DNA of 51,838 nucleotides from Bacteroidota bacterium (GCA_013202965.1 JABMQZ010000119.1:1-51838), one strand, 5' to 3'; positions 41,641 to 50,790 are shown, numbered from the stretch's first letter. A program made the numbers and translations. The notes: a model not told the origin generated them from the letters alone.

Positions 41641-43365
41641 TCATTCTTCACTCTGAAATATATAAATTCCCGATTCTCCATCTGATCTCATAAATCCTCT
41701 GATCATACTGGATGTGTTAAAAGTCATTGCGATATTTCCAAAGTGGTCAAGTGCGATAACACCGCCATCAGCACCTATGGGTAATAATTTTCCGTTAATT
41801 ACACTGTCAGCAGCAGCAATAAGGCCAAGGCCACCGTATTCCATTAAGGCGGAAATATCATAAGCAACTACATTCCTGATGAAGTATTCTCCATGTCCTG
41901 TGGCAGAAACAGCGCAGCTGTTGTTATCTGCAAATGTTCCGGCACCAATCACGGGTGAATCTCCCACGCGGCCATGCATTTTATTGGTCATGCCTCCTGT
42001 ACTGGTCCCTGCTGCAAGGTTTCCGTATTTGTCAACAGCAACTGCTCCCACTGTTCCGTGTTTTTGGGATTTCTCTTTTTCCCTTTCCCTGGCTCTTTGC
42101 AGGCTGTTCCACCTGCTTTGCGTAAAGAACCACGATGAGTCCACGATTTCCAGCTTATGCTTACGGGCAAAAAGTTCCGCACCATCCCCGACAAGCATCA
42201 CATGCGGGGAGGATGTCATGACCATACGGGCGGCCGTGATGGGGTGCCTAACATTGGTAATCCCTGCCACAGCTCCGGCATTCCGGTCGCGGCCATCCAT
42301 GATAGATGCATCGAGCTCATGATTGCCCTGCGCAGTAAATACTGCCCCACGGCCGGCATTGAAAAGGGGGCAATCTTCCAGATAGCGTATCACGCTTTCA
42401 ACAGCATCCAGACTGCTTCCGCCATTTATGAGAATATAACTGCCGGTATCCAAAGCATGCTGAATAGCTTCAATATAGGCCTGTTCTTTTTCCGGGGAGA
42501 TGCTTTCCCGGGTTCCGCCACCCGCACCGCCATGTATTACGAGTGCCCACTCTGTCTGTTGCACAGGCTTACTTTCCTGGATAACGGATTCTGCCAACTT
42601 TTTAATGTCGTACAATCCGAACAGCTGTCCTGAAGTAAGCAGGATCACAATTACGATGACCCAACGGACAAAATTCACCCCTTTCTTAACGGCGAGCCGG
42701 GAGGCCACCAGGGCTCCGATCACATTACCTACTGTAAGTATAAGGCCGTATTCCCAGTTTACCTGTCCGTGCAACACGAAAATCAACAGGGCGACAGGAG
42801 TGTATAGCAACACAATGAAAACTTTTACTGCATTGGCTTTCACCAGGTCGTAGCCCACACCGAAAACGAGTGCTGTTAACAGGAAATAGCCTATTCCCAT
42901 ATGAATAAATCCACCGTAAATCCCGATCAGGAAAAAAAGTATGATCTGGAATATACTTGTCTTTTTCTTAAGGAGTTCCTCTTTGCCTGCAAGCCATTTC
43001 TGGGGCTTATAGAGAATGAATACCAGCATCAAAAGCATGATTACTGCAATGGACTTTTCGAAAAAAGTTTCATTGATATCAACTGCGATAAATGCTCCTA
43101 ATATGGAGCCGAGCAAGGCAGGAATGCCCAGGGTAATGCCTTTTCGTGTGTCCAGGACTCTTTGCTGTCTGAAACTTCCGCTGGCCGTAAGTGTTTGCAC
43201 AGCAATGGCAATCCTGTTCGTGCCATTGGCAATGTTGGCAGGCAATCCCAGAACCATCAATATTGACAGGGATATGATAGAACCGCCTCCTGCAAGGGTA
43301 TTGATGAAGCCAACCATCAGGCCGGCAACAATCAGGACAATGATCTCTATCCAGTGCAGTTCCAT
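41641..43365 (-). CDS. TSUP (TauE/SafE) transporter fused to isoaspartyl peptidase/L-asparaginase
   Basis: A 574-residue two-part protein in one frame. Residues 1-254 form a TSUP membrane domain with about seven or eight helices, including FINTLAGGGSIISLS and GIYGGFIHMGIGYFLL. After an 18-residue linker, residues 273-574 form an Ntn-hydrolase. It begins WALVIHGGAGGGTRESIS, and has NAGRGAVFT and the autoprocessing site KHGTVGAVAVD with nucleophile Thr438. Type 2 asparaginases cleave themselves before this Thr and hydrolyse isoaspartyl dipeptides or asparagine. The peptidase lacks the signal peptide that stand-alone exported relatives have, so the membrane domain replaces it. No stop or frameshift is visible at the join. 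Confidence 0.85.
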   Translation of the reverse strand: MELHWIEIIVLIVAGLMVGFINTLAGGGSIISLSILMVLGLPANIANGTNRIAIAVQTLTASGSFRQQRVLDTRKGITLGIPALLGSILGAFIAVDINETFFEKSIAVIMLLMLVFILYKPQKWLAGKEELLKKKTSIFQIILFFLIGIYGGFIHMGIGYFLLTALVFGVGYDLVKANAVKVFIVLLYTPVALLIFVLHGQVNWEYGLILTVGNVIGALVASRLAVKKGVNFVRWVIVIVILLTSGQLFGLYDIKKLAESVIQESKPVQQTEWALVIHGGAGGGTRESISPEKEQAYIEAIQHALDTGSYILINGGSSLDAVESVIRYLEDCPLFNAGRGAVFTAQGNHELDASIMDGRDRNAGAVAGITNVRHPITAARMVMTSSPHVMLVGDGAELFARKHKLEIVDSSWFFTQSRWNSLQRAREREKEKSQKHGTVGAVAVDKYGNLAAGTSTGGMTNKMHGRVGDSPVIGAGTFADNNSCAVSATGHGEYFIRNVVAYDISALMEYGGLGLIAAADSVINGKLLPIGADGGVIALDHFGNIAMTFNTSSMIRGFMRSDGESGIYIFQSEE

Positions 43366-43388
43366 TGATCATATTTTTGTTGAAGCAT

Positions 43389-43396
43389 CAAATGTA
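43389..43396 (-). promoter_or_regulatory. -7 box for the TSUP-peptidase fusion gene
   Basis: The minus strand reads TACATTTG, 24 bp before the ATG at 43365. Confidence 0.45.
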
Positions 43397-43408
43397 AGGA
43401 AAATATGC

Positions 43409-43471
43409 TTTGGGGTTTGGAGTTTTGAGTGTTGGGTTTTGAGTGGATATTCGATGTTCGATATTCTGAAT
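43409..43471. repeat. Heptamer array J: words drifting from TTTGGGG to TCGATAT
   Basis: Nine 7-bp words in register: TTTGGGG, TTTGGAG, TTTTGAG, TGTTGGG, TTTTGAG, TGGATAT, TCGATGT, TCGATAT, TCTGAAT. Adjacent words resemble each other more than distant ones. Confidence 0.7.
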
Positions 43472-43508
43472 GGTGTTGGGTGGATTAAAATTTTAAGTTT
43501 TAAATTAC

Positions 43509-43566
43509 TTTTACCCACCCCCTGTCCCCCTCCCTTCGAGAATGGAGGGGCCGGGGGAGGGTAAAA
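43509..43566. repeat. C/G-rich palindromic intergenic element, copy 2
   Basis: TTTTACCC and GGGTAAAA arms (43509-43516, 43559-43566) enclose C-rich and G-rich halves. It forms a long dyad of the same style as 11781-11820. Confidence 0.6.
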
Positions 43567-43589
43567 AGAAATACCAACTAAAATAAACT

Positions 43590-43639
43590 ACCAATAACCA
43601 GCAACCAGCAAACCAGCAACCAGCCACCAGCATCCAGCA
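43590..43639. repeat. Heptamer array K: ACCAGCA units
   Basis: Seven units: ACCAATA, ACCAGCA, ACCAGCA, ACCAGCA, ACCAGCC, ACCAGCA, TCCAGCA, with a single extra A at 43611. The same core word occurs in array F, 23 kb away. Confidence 0.9.
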
Positions 43640-43664
43640 TCTATTTAAGGAAAATTCTTCTTGT

Positions 43665-45437
43665 TCAATCCGTAACACTTCTGATAATGCTGATCAGGTC
43701 ATCTGGTGTAAAGGGTTTGCTCAGGTATTCATCCATGCCTGCGTCAAGACATTTTTCACGATCACCTTTCATGGCATTTGCTGTCAGGGCTACTATGGGA
43801 GTCGGGTGTGTTTCGTTCAATACTGCTGATTCGATCTTACGTATATGGGCCGTGGCCTCGAAACCATCGAGAACCGGCATCTGAACATCCATAAGCACAA
43901 GGTCATAATTTCCTGCGTGGTACATGTCGATCGCTTCCTGTCCGTTATTGGCGATATCAACATTGTGTCCGGCATTGGTCAGGCTGTACTGTATGATCTT
44001 CTGGTTAATTTCATTGTCTTCGGCCAGAAGGATGCTCAGCATTTTGAATGGTTTCTTATCTGGCACGGGCTTCTTTTTTGCAGATTCAGGAGAAACTATT
44101 TTCTGGCTGCATTTTTCCAATTTGACTGTGAACCAGAAAGTGGAGCCTTTGTCCTGCTCGCTCTCAAGGCCTATTTCACCCTGCATCATCATCACCAGCT
44201 TTTTAGCGATGGATAATCCAAGACCCGTTCCTCCATAGTTTTTGGTGGTGGAAGTATCTACCTGTGAAAACAGCTGAAAAAGACTTTTCTTTCCGTTATC
44301 GGATATCCCGATCCCTGAATCAACAACCTTTACCATGAGTGTAACCTCATCAGCATGCTTTTCAAGGTCGTCGATAAAAATATGCACAAAGCCTTTTTCT
44401 GTAAACTTTACGGCATTGTTTACCAGGTTAAGTATGATCTGTTTGAGCCTTGATGGGTCACCACGCAGAAATTCGGGGATATTCGGGTTGATGAAGGTTT
44501 TGTAATTAAGAATTTTTTCCTCAGCCTTGATGTAAAGTATGTTTTCTATATCCTTAAGTACTTTTCTGATCCCGAAATCTTCTATCTCAAGTTCAAGTTT
44601 TCCGGCTTCAATCTTGGAGATATCCAGGACGTCATTTACCAGTGAAAGGAGGCTGCGTGTTGATGAAATAAGTATTTCCAGGTTTTCTTTTTCCTGTTCG
44701 CCCAGGCTGGCTTGTTTCAGTATCTCGGCCATCCCGATAATGCCGTTCATGGGGGTCCGGATCTCATGAGACATATTGGCAAGAAATTCACTTTTTGCCC
44801 TGGTACCTTCTTCTGCCTGTTCTTTGGCATACTGAAGTTCATTCTCATGTTTTATTCGCTCTGTGATATCCCAGGAAATTCCGACAAGTCCGATGATCTC
44901 CCCCTCATTATCACGGAAAGGAGCAAGGTTTGAGCTAAGCCAAACCTTTTTTTCTCCCTGTTGAATAATTTCCTCGATGTTGTACAGTGGCAGGCCGGAC
45001 TGTATGACTTCCCGTTCCATCTCAGAATAATTATTCGTTTTATATTTAGGGAAAAGATCTTCAACCATTTTGCCTTTTATAACATAAAAAGGTAAGTTAA
45101 CAAAGCGTTCAAAGGACTTGTTAACAAGGATATACTTGAGATTTGTATCTTTAAAATATACCAGTGCCGGGATGGTAGATAACAGAATACCTAATTCTTC
45201 CGCCCTTGTTTTAAGGGCCTCAACGGCATTGTTCAGGTCTTCTGTTGTCTTCTTTAGGAGTGAGTTCAGAACATTTTTATCCTTTAGGAGGCGCTCAAAC
45301 TTAAAGTTAAGCACCTGCCTGTCATGTTGCAGGTTCTGAACACCCTGAAGAATTTCCTCTTTATGACTAAGGAAGTCTTCAAATGACCGGATGCCTTCAA
45401 TGATCTTGTTTATTTTATTTGTTCGCTTTCCCATCAT
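43665..45437 (-). CDS. Hybrid sensor histidine kinase (PAS-HisKA-HATPase-REC)
   Basis: A 590-residue cytoplasmic kinase with no membrane helix. An N-terminal coiled coil (about 1-80) precedes a PAS domain (about 83-195; LVYFKDTNLKYILVN, GISWDITERI). HisKA has His224 in MSHEIRTPMNG. The ATPase domain shows NAVKFTEKG, VVDSGIGIS and GGTGLGLSI. A C-terminal receiver (about 465-588) has Asp517 in LVLMDVQMPVLDG. It lacks an HPt domain, so phosphate would leave through a separate HPt protein. It is co-transcribed with the FIST sensor gene 24 bp upstream, which probably provides the input signal. Confidence 0.93.
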   Translation of the reverse strand: MMGKRTNKINKIIEGIRSFEDFLSHKEEILQGVQNLQHDRQVLNFKFERLLKDKNVLNSLLKKTTEDLNNAVEALKTRAEELGILLSTIPALVYFKDTNLKYILVNKSFERFVNLPFYVIKGKMVEDLFPKYKTNNYSEMEREVIQSGLPLYNIEEIIQQGEKKVWLSSNLAPFRDNEGEIIGLVGISWDITERIKHENELQYAKEQAEEGTRAKSEFLANMSHEIRTPMNGIIGMAEILKQASLGEQEKENLEILISSTRSLLSLVNDVLDISKIEAGKLELEIEDFGIRKVLKDIENILYIKAEEKILNYKTFINPNIPEFLRGDPSRLKQIILNLVNNAVKFTEKGFVHIFIDDLEKHADEVTLMVKVVDSGIGISDNGKKSLFQLFSQVDTSTTKNYGGTGLGLSIAKKLVMMMQGEIGLESEQDKGSTFWFTVKLEKCSQKIVSPESAKKKPVPDKKPFKMLSILLAEDNEINQKIIQYSLTNAGHNVDIANNGQEAIDMYHAGNYDLVLMDVQMPVLDGFEATAHIRKIESAVLNETHPTPIVALTANAMKGDREKCLDAGMDEYLSKPFTPDDLISIIRSVTD

Positions 45438-45461
45438 TAAGTAAAACGAGGGCGTAAGATA

Positions 45462-46595
45462 TCATTTTTCCTTTAAACTAACAAGGGTATAGGTCTGATT
45501 GTAGAAATCACAGATACTTCCCATATTTGTTCCTATCTCCCCATACGTGAAAAACCCGGATACGGGAATGCCCCACTTTTCTGCTGAAAATTTGATTTCC
45601 TCGGTAATGACAGGGCCAAGTGCCAGGTACCTGGCCATGCAGGAAAACAGTAGCAACATATCAGCATCCTGATATTTTTCATAAAATTCATTGATCTTCT
45701 CTTTCGTACTGTCTATTACTTCAAAACCGGGAGAACTGGAAAAAGTAACAATGGCATCCTGAGGTACCGTACCTGCAAAGATCAAGGCCTTATTTTTCCG
45801 GTCTACTCCCATAACTGCCCGCAATGAATACGTGTCGTTATGTTTGATCAGCAATGGGTATTCAACCCCGATAGCCGGAAGATCAGCATCTTTGACATCA
45901 AGGTATTTCTTATATACTTCAAGTGCGGGTTCATCATCGATGCTATAAACAATGTTGCTTGTTGCGGATGTGACCCTCAGGTCTTTACCCAGTCCAACCC
46001 AGCCGCTGGTTGCGAGTCCTTTGATATCAATATGCTCCCTATCCAAAGCAATAGAGATGGCTCCGCTGTCTAAAACCATCTTGCCTGAAAAAACGAAAGG
46101 TTGCTCAAATCTGGTATCGTCGCCTGCCAGGCCACCAAACATAATTGTGTCATCTCCTGCTGCATCCAACGCCCCCTCAACCAATTCTTTGCCATCTAAA
46201 CTCAGCCCGCTTGCAACAAGGATAAAGGCAGGATCCTTAAACTCCGACGCTCCCCATAAACCAATATCCCTGCCCAGATCAAAGGAAGACAGGCTTCCCC
46301 TTTCAATGATTCTGTAAGAGAAATATTTTTCGTTTAATTCCACAAGTGTTACCACTGCACCTTCCTCGTAAATACAATTTTCTGAATGGTCTGATAAGAT
46401 ATTACCTCCTGTGCTGCAGCCAAATACAGGGAATGGATAAGCCTTAAAGGCCTGAGAGGTTTTATGAATGCCCGGCTTTATGGATGCAAATACAAATGCC
46501 AGTGTAGGAGAGAAACCTTCACCAATTTGTTTGTCGAGCTTAATCTTGATCTCTTCCGGATTATTTGCTGCAAAAGATATTGTTTTCATATCCAT
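45462..46595 (-). CDS. FIST-domain sensory protein
   Basis: A 377-residue cytoplasmic protein with FIST_N (about 20-210; PVFGCSTGGNILSD, IMFGGLAGDDTRFE) and FIST_C (about 220-365; YPLLIKHNDTYSLRAVMGVD, GIPVSGFFTYGEIG). FIST domains are thought to bind small ligands, possibly amino acids, and to feed signalling proteins. The next gene is a hybrid histidine kinase without its own membrane sensor, so this protein is probably its input subunit. No signal peptide is present. Confidence 0.88.
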   Translation of the reverse strand: MDMKTISFAANNPEEIKIKLDKQIGEGFSPTLAFVFASIKPGIHKTSQAFKAYPFPVFGCSTGGNILSDHSENCIYEEGAVVTLVELNEKYFSYRIIERGSLSSFDLGRDIGLWGASEFKDPAFILVASGLSLDGKELVEGALDAAGDDTIMFGGLAGDDTRFEQPFVFSGKMVLDSGAISIALDREHIDIKGLATSGWVGLGKDLRVTSATSNIVYSIDDEPALEVYKKYLDVKDADLPAIGVEYPLLIKHNDTYSLRAVMGVDRKNKALIFAGTVPQDAIVTFSSSPGFEVIDSTKEKINEFYEKYQDADMLLLFSCMARYLALGPVITEEIKFSAEKWGIPVSGFFTYGEIGTNMGSICDFYNQTYTLVSLKEK

Positions 46596-46851
46596 GATAT
46601 TTATAGTGAAACAATAATCTACGGATGTTCCGATCGTAATTTCCCGGATGCTTTTATCAGGCTAATGGGCAATCCGGCATGTTTTTTAACAATCAAAATC
46701 TCAGTTTTTTGAAATTAACATATGACATCGTTAATGAACATCATTATAATGTGCCTCCGGAAATTATTTACCGGAAAATGGCTACATATACAAATATACG
46801 AAATTTAAGGGCTAAAGACAAATACAAAATTATTGCGGGGAGCTGAGATGC

Positions 46852-48804
46852 TTAAGCGGGAAGCACTTTCTTGCCCAGAAACAGGACACTTAGAAAAAGG
46901 ATGAGCAATCCGGCAGGAAAAAGGATGTAGGATGAAATGCCAAACGCGGCGGGAAGTGTTCCTGCTATTATCGAAACAGTTCCAACCGTGAGGGCGTATG
47001 GTAGTTGTGTCCGCACGTGCTCAATATGATTACACGAACTGGCCAGTGAACTGAGAATGGTAGTGTCGGAAATAGGAGAACAATGATCGCCGAGTACTGA
47101 GCCGGCCAGCACACAGGAGACCACATTATAAAAAATGAGCATAGATGTATTGTAGTCCATTCCGTAATCCTCGGTGATCAGCCAGGTGGCAGGCAGCATT
47201 AATGGGTACAGTATGGCCATGGTTCCCCAGGATGATCCGGTGGAAAATGAAACCAACGCTGCCAGGATAAAAGTAATGGCAGGTACAAGATAGGGTGAAA
47301 GTGACATCTCCAGCATGCTGGAGGAGATGAAACTTGCCGTATGCATGTGTTCGGTGACCAGTGCAACTGACCATGCCAGTATGAGGATCAGTACAGCAGT
47401 GAGCATGGTCTTGAAACCATTGACCAGGCTGTCGATGCTTTGCCGCAGACTGAGGATCCGCTGACTGACTGTAAGCAGAAGGGCCATCAATACACTGGCA
47501 AGAGATGACCATAACAAGGCTTTATATGAATCAGCATTGCCAATAATTGCTGAGATCTTTCGGCCCAATGTAAGCTGATCATCCGACCATATTGTGGGAT
47601 CCCATCCCGTGTATATCAAGCCTGCTATTGTTCCGAAAATGATCACAAGCACCGGGATCACTGCATTAAACCACCTTGCTTTAATGGTTTCATCAAGCTC
47701 CAGTGTATTCACTTCACTGGAAAAAGAATTCATTTTGTCAGCGGTCACTGATTCTTCCTTTCTGGCTTTTCTTTCTGCTTTCAGCATAGGGCCATAATCT
47801 ACGCCACGGTATATAATAAATAAGATGAAGACAAGGGTGAAAACAGGGTAGAAGGAATAGGCAAGAGAATTGAAGAATATCATATAAGCATTCTCATTGA
47901 GGCCAATCACGTTGATCCCGTCCTGGATATAACTCAGTTCGGCGCCTATCCAGGTGGTGACGAAAGCGATAGATGCGACAGGGGCTGCAGTAGAATCGAC
48001 CAGGTAGGCGAGCTTCTCCCGGGATATCTTCAGCTTGTCTGTTACAGGTCTCATAGTGTTTCCTACCACCAGTGTGTTCGCATAATCATCAAAAAATATG
48101 ATCACACCCATCAGCCATGTGATGAACTGCCCTGATCGTGCATTGTTCGCATATCTGGATAATATGTTCACGACACCTTTCATGCCTCCGTTCCTCGTAA
48201 TCAGGTTGACCATGGCACCGATGAGCATTGAAAATATGATGATAGACAGGTGCCCCCGGTTTAACATGGCTTCAAGTAAATAGGTATCGGCAATGCTAAA
48301 AATGCCCTGGAAGATGGCTGCAAACAGATTGCTTCCTGCATAGAAATGAATGATGCTTGTGCCTACCAGTAAGCCGGCAAAGAGGGCAGAATAGACTTCC
48401 CTGAAAAGTAGTGCAAAAAGTATCGCGATCAGCGGTGGCAGTATTGACATCCAAAGAGGAATTGGAGTGAGCTCTTTTGCGTAAATGTAATCATCAGCAA
48501 CAATGCTGATAGCCTTTCGTTCTTCAAGTGAATAAACAAAAGAACCCATGCCTTCATGGATTTGAATCTCTTTTGGTTCGCCACATACTTTAATGCTCAG
48601 TATGTTGTTTTCAAGTTCTTCAGCCAGTACCGGGTTTATGAGTTCAATATTTATCGTAAAAGGGATATCCTGAACAATGATAAAGGGGATTTCTGTCCGG
48701 ATATCCTGTTTCCCGATAAACGGTTTTTCCTGTCCCGACAGCGGCATAACAAATACAAGGAACAACAGTACCGAAAGAAAAGTGTATGTGCTTTTGAATG
48801 ACAC
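46852..48804 (-). CDS. NhaC-family Na+/H+ antiporter with extracytoplasmic N-terminal domain
   Basis: A 650-residue protein. A signal peptide-like start (to about LSGQ, 25) precedes about 85 residues of beta-rich extracytoplasmic sequence. About twelve membrane helices begin near LWMSILPPLIAILFALLF. NhaC family regions are IIFFDDYANTLVVGNTMRPVTD and SVLGDHCSPISDTTILSS. Relatives exchange Na+ for H+, or small carboxylates or amino acids. The extra N-terminal domain is not part of the classic antiporter and its role is unknown. It follows dxs by 3 bp, so it is probably transcribed with it. Confidence 0.88.
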   Translation of the reverse strand: MSFKSTYTFLSVLLFLVFVMPLSGQEKPFIGKQDIRTEIPFIIVQDIPFTINIELINPVLAEELENNILSIKVCGEPKEIQIHEGMGSFVYSLEERKAISIVADDYIYAKELTPIPLWMSILPPLIAILFALLFREVYSALFAGLLVGTSIIHFYAGSNLFAAIFQGIFSIADTYLLEAMLNRGHLSIIIFSMLIGAMVNLITRNGGMKGVVNILSRYANNARSGQFITWLMGVIIFFDDYANTLVVGNTMRPVTDKLKISREKLAYLVDSTAAPVASIAFVTTWIGAELSYIQDGINVIGLNENAYMIFFNSLAYSFYPVFTLVFILFIIYRGVDYGPMLKAERKARKEESVTADKMNSFSSEVNTLELDETIKARWFNAVIPVLVIIFGTIAGLIYTGWDPTIWSDDQLTLGRKISAIIGNADSYKALLWSSLASVLMALLLTVSQRILSLRQSIDSLVNGFKTMLTAVLILILAWSVALVTEHMHTASFISSSMLEMSLSPYLVPAITFILAALVSFSTGSSWGTMAILYPLMLPATWLITEDYGMDYNTSMLIFYNVVSCVLAGSVLGDHCSPISDTTILSSLASSCNHIEHVRTQLPYALTVGTVSIIAGTLPAAFGISSYILFPAGLLILFLSVLFLGKKVLPA

Positions 48805-48807
48805 GTT

Positions 48808-50712
48808 TTAGCGATTTAACATTTCTTTTGCCGCCAGTACGATCCCTTCCGTATCAAAGCCACACTCATGATGAAGTTCTTCCTGTTTGGCATGGCTGAT
48901 GAAGCGATCGGGGATTCCGAGCCTGTGGATATTTTTATTGTAGCCGTGCTCGGATTGGAATTCCAGCAGGGCGCTGCCGAGGCCTCCCAGTATCGTTCCG
49001 TCTTCCACGCTTATGATATGATCGTATGATTTAAAAACCTCATGCAGCAAGCCCTCATCTATGGGTTTGAGAAAACGGATATCGTAATGGGCTGCTTTAA
49101 TATTTTCTGCTTCCAGCTCCACTGCAGCCTTTGTTGCATAATTACCAACATGGCCTATTGTGATGATGGCGATGTCCTGGCCTTCCCGAAGTTTTCTTCC
49201 TTTTCCAACTTCCAGCTCATGCATTGGTTTTTCCCAATTAGGCATCACTCCGCGCCCTTTCGGATAACGAATGGCAAAAGGCCCCTTTCCACTTGTCTGT
49301 GCAGTGAACATCATATTCCTGAGCTCTTCTTCATTCATGGGTGATGCGATAGTCAGGTTGGGGATGGCCCGCAGAAAAGCAAGATCGAAGGCGCCGTGGT
49401 GTGTTGCACCGTCTTCACCTACAAGCCCACTCCTGTCGAGACACAGAACAACCGCCAGTTTTTGTATTGCCACATCATGAATGATCTGGTCATAAGCTCT
49501 TTGTGCAAAGGTGGAATAGATATTGCAGAAAGGGATCATGCCCTGGGCAGCAAGCCCTGCTGCGAAGGTGACGGCATGCTGTTCGGCAATGCCAACGTCG
49601 AAAACCCTTTCAGGCATGACTTCCATCATGAGGTTCAGCGAGCAGCCGCTTGGCATGGCCGGGGTGATTCCCACGATCTTATCATTTTGCTTTGCCAGCT
49701 CAATGATGGTTTTGCCAAATACTGTCTGGTATTTTGGAGCTTGCTTTTCCCGGCTTTCAATATTGGTGAGTTTGCCGGTTTTCCTGTCGAAGGTTCCGGG
49801 AGAATGAAAAGTAGTTTGATGTTTTTCTGCTTCTTCAAATCCTTTTCCTTTCGTGGTAACAATATGCAAGAGTTTAGGGCCCTGTATCCTTTGCAGATCC
49901 CGGAGAATTTTCGAAAGGTGAACAACATCGTTGCCGTCGATTGGTCCAAAATACCGGAAATTCAATGATTCAAACAGGTTGCTTCTTTTTAAGATCGTTG
50001 ACTTAACAGCATTCCCAATTTGCTTAACTATAGCACGGGTATTCTTTCCGTATCGTGTTCCACCACCCAGCAGCAACCATATTTTGTCCTTGATCTTATT
50101 ATAGGTCTTGGAGGAGATCATCACTGCCAGGGATTCTTTAATGGCCCCGACATTCTTGTCGATGGCAATCCCGTTATCATTGAGGATCACCAGCAGATTG
50201 GCATTGGAAACTCCGGCATTGTTCATGGCTTCCATGGCCATACCACCAGTCATGGCGCCATCACCGATCACGGCAATATGCAGCCTGCCATTGTCTTCTG
50301 TCAGGGCTGAGGCTGTTGCCATCCCAAGGGCAGCTGAAATGGATGTGGATGAATGTCCCGTGCCGAATGCATCATATTTGCTTTCCGCCATCCTGGGAAA
50401 TCCACTGATGCCACCTTTCATACGATTCGTGTGGAAGCTGTCGCGGCGGCCTGTCAGTATCTTATGGGTATATGCCTGGTGGCCCACATCCCAGATGACT
50501 TTATCATAGGGTGTGTTGAATACATAATGAATGGCTACGGAAAGTTCAACAGTACCCAGACTGGCCCCGAGATGCCCGGGATTGTGTGAAGTCTCGTCCA
50601 GGATAAACTCCCTGATCTCCCGGCATAATTCCGAAAGCTGACTTTCCTTCAGCTTCTTGAGATCGGAAGGATCGTTGATACTGGATAATAATTTTCCTGC
50701 CTGTGCACTCAT
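48808..50712 (-). CDS. dxs: 1-deoxy-D-xylulose-5-phosphate synthase
   Basis: A 634-residue thiamine-diphosphate enzyme that condenses pyruvate and glyceraldehyde 3-phosphate, the first step of the MEP isoprenoid pathway. Marks: HNPGHLGASLGTVELSVA, WDVGHQAYTHKILTGRRD, the ThDP motif GDGAMTGGMAMEAMNNAG, and the transketolase-like DVGIAEQHAVTFAAGLA. The C-terminal domain closes with the usual LGIPDRFISHAKQEELH. I chose the ATG at 50712; an upstream GTG at 50736 falls next to the -7 box (50739-50746). The NhaC-type gene follows 3 bp downstream. Confidence 0.96.
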   Translation of the reverse strand: MSAQAGKLLSSINDPSDLKKLKESQLSELCREIREFILDETSHNPGHLGASLGTVELSVAIHYVFNTPYDKVIWDVGHQAYTHKILTGRRDSFHTNRMKGGISGFPRMAESKYDAFGTGHSSTSISAALGMATASALTEDNGRLHIAVIGDGAMTGGMAMEAMNNAGVSNANLLVILNDNGIAIDKNVGAIKESLAVMISSKTYNKIKDKIWLLLGGGTRYGKNTRAIVKQIGNAVKSTILKRSNLFESLNFRYFGPIDGNDVVHLSKILRDLQRIQGPKLLHIVTTKGKGFEEAEKHQTTFHSPGTFDRKTGKLTNIESREKQAPKYQTVFGKTIIELAKQNDKIVGITPAMPSGCSLNLMMEVMPERVFDVGIAEQHAVTFAAGLAAQGMIPFCNIYSTFAQRAYDQIIHDVAIQKLAVVLCLDRSGLVGEDGATHHGAFDLAFLRAIPNLTIASPMNEEELRNMMFTAQTSGKGPFAIRYPKGRGVMPNWEKPMHELEVGKGRKLREGQDIAIITIGHVGNYATKAAVELEAENIKAAHYDIRFLKPIDEGLLHEVFKSYDHIISVEDGTILGGLGSALLEFQSEHGYNKNIHRLGIPDRFISHAKQEELHHECGFDTEGIVLAAKEMLNR

Positions 50713-50738
50713 GAGCTCGCCATCTTTATAATGCACTG

Positions 50739-50746
50739 CAAAGTTA
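50739..50746 (-). promoter_or_regulatory. -7 box for dxs
   Basis: The minus strand reads TAACTTTG, 26 bp before the ATG at 50712. The start at 50736 would lie inside the promoter, which supports the shorter protein. Confidence 0.55.
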
Positions 50747-50755
50747 ACATGAAAA

Positions 50756-50790
50756 TTGATACTTGATACTGGTTACTGGTTGCTGGGATT
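50756..50790. repeat. Heptamer array L: TTGATAC/TGGTTAC units
   Basis: Five 7-bp words: TTGATAC, TTGATAC, TGGTTAC, TGGTTGC, TGGGATT. The complement of the last words contains CCAGCAA and CCAGTAA, linking it to arrays F and K. Confidence 0.75.

Noticed and set aside
46596-46851. Region between the FIST and NhaC-type genes as a possible small RNA or gene
   Set aside because: Only AT-rich DNA with one weak CCGG hairpin was seen; no promoter and terminator pair supports a transcript.
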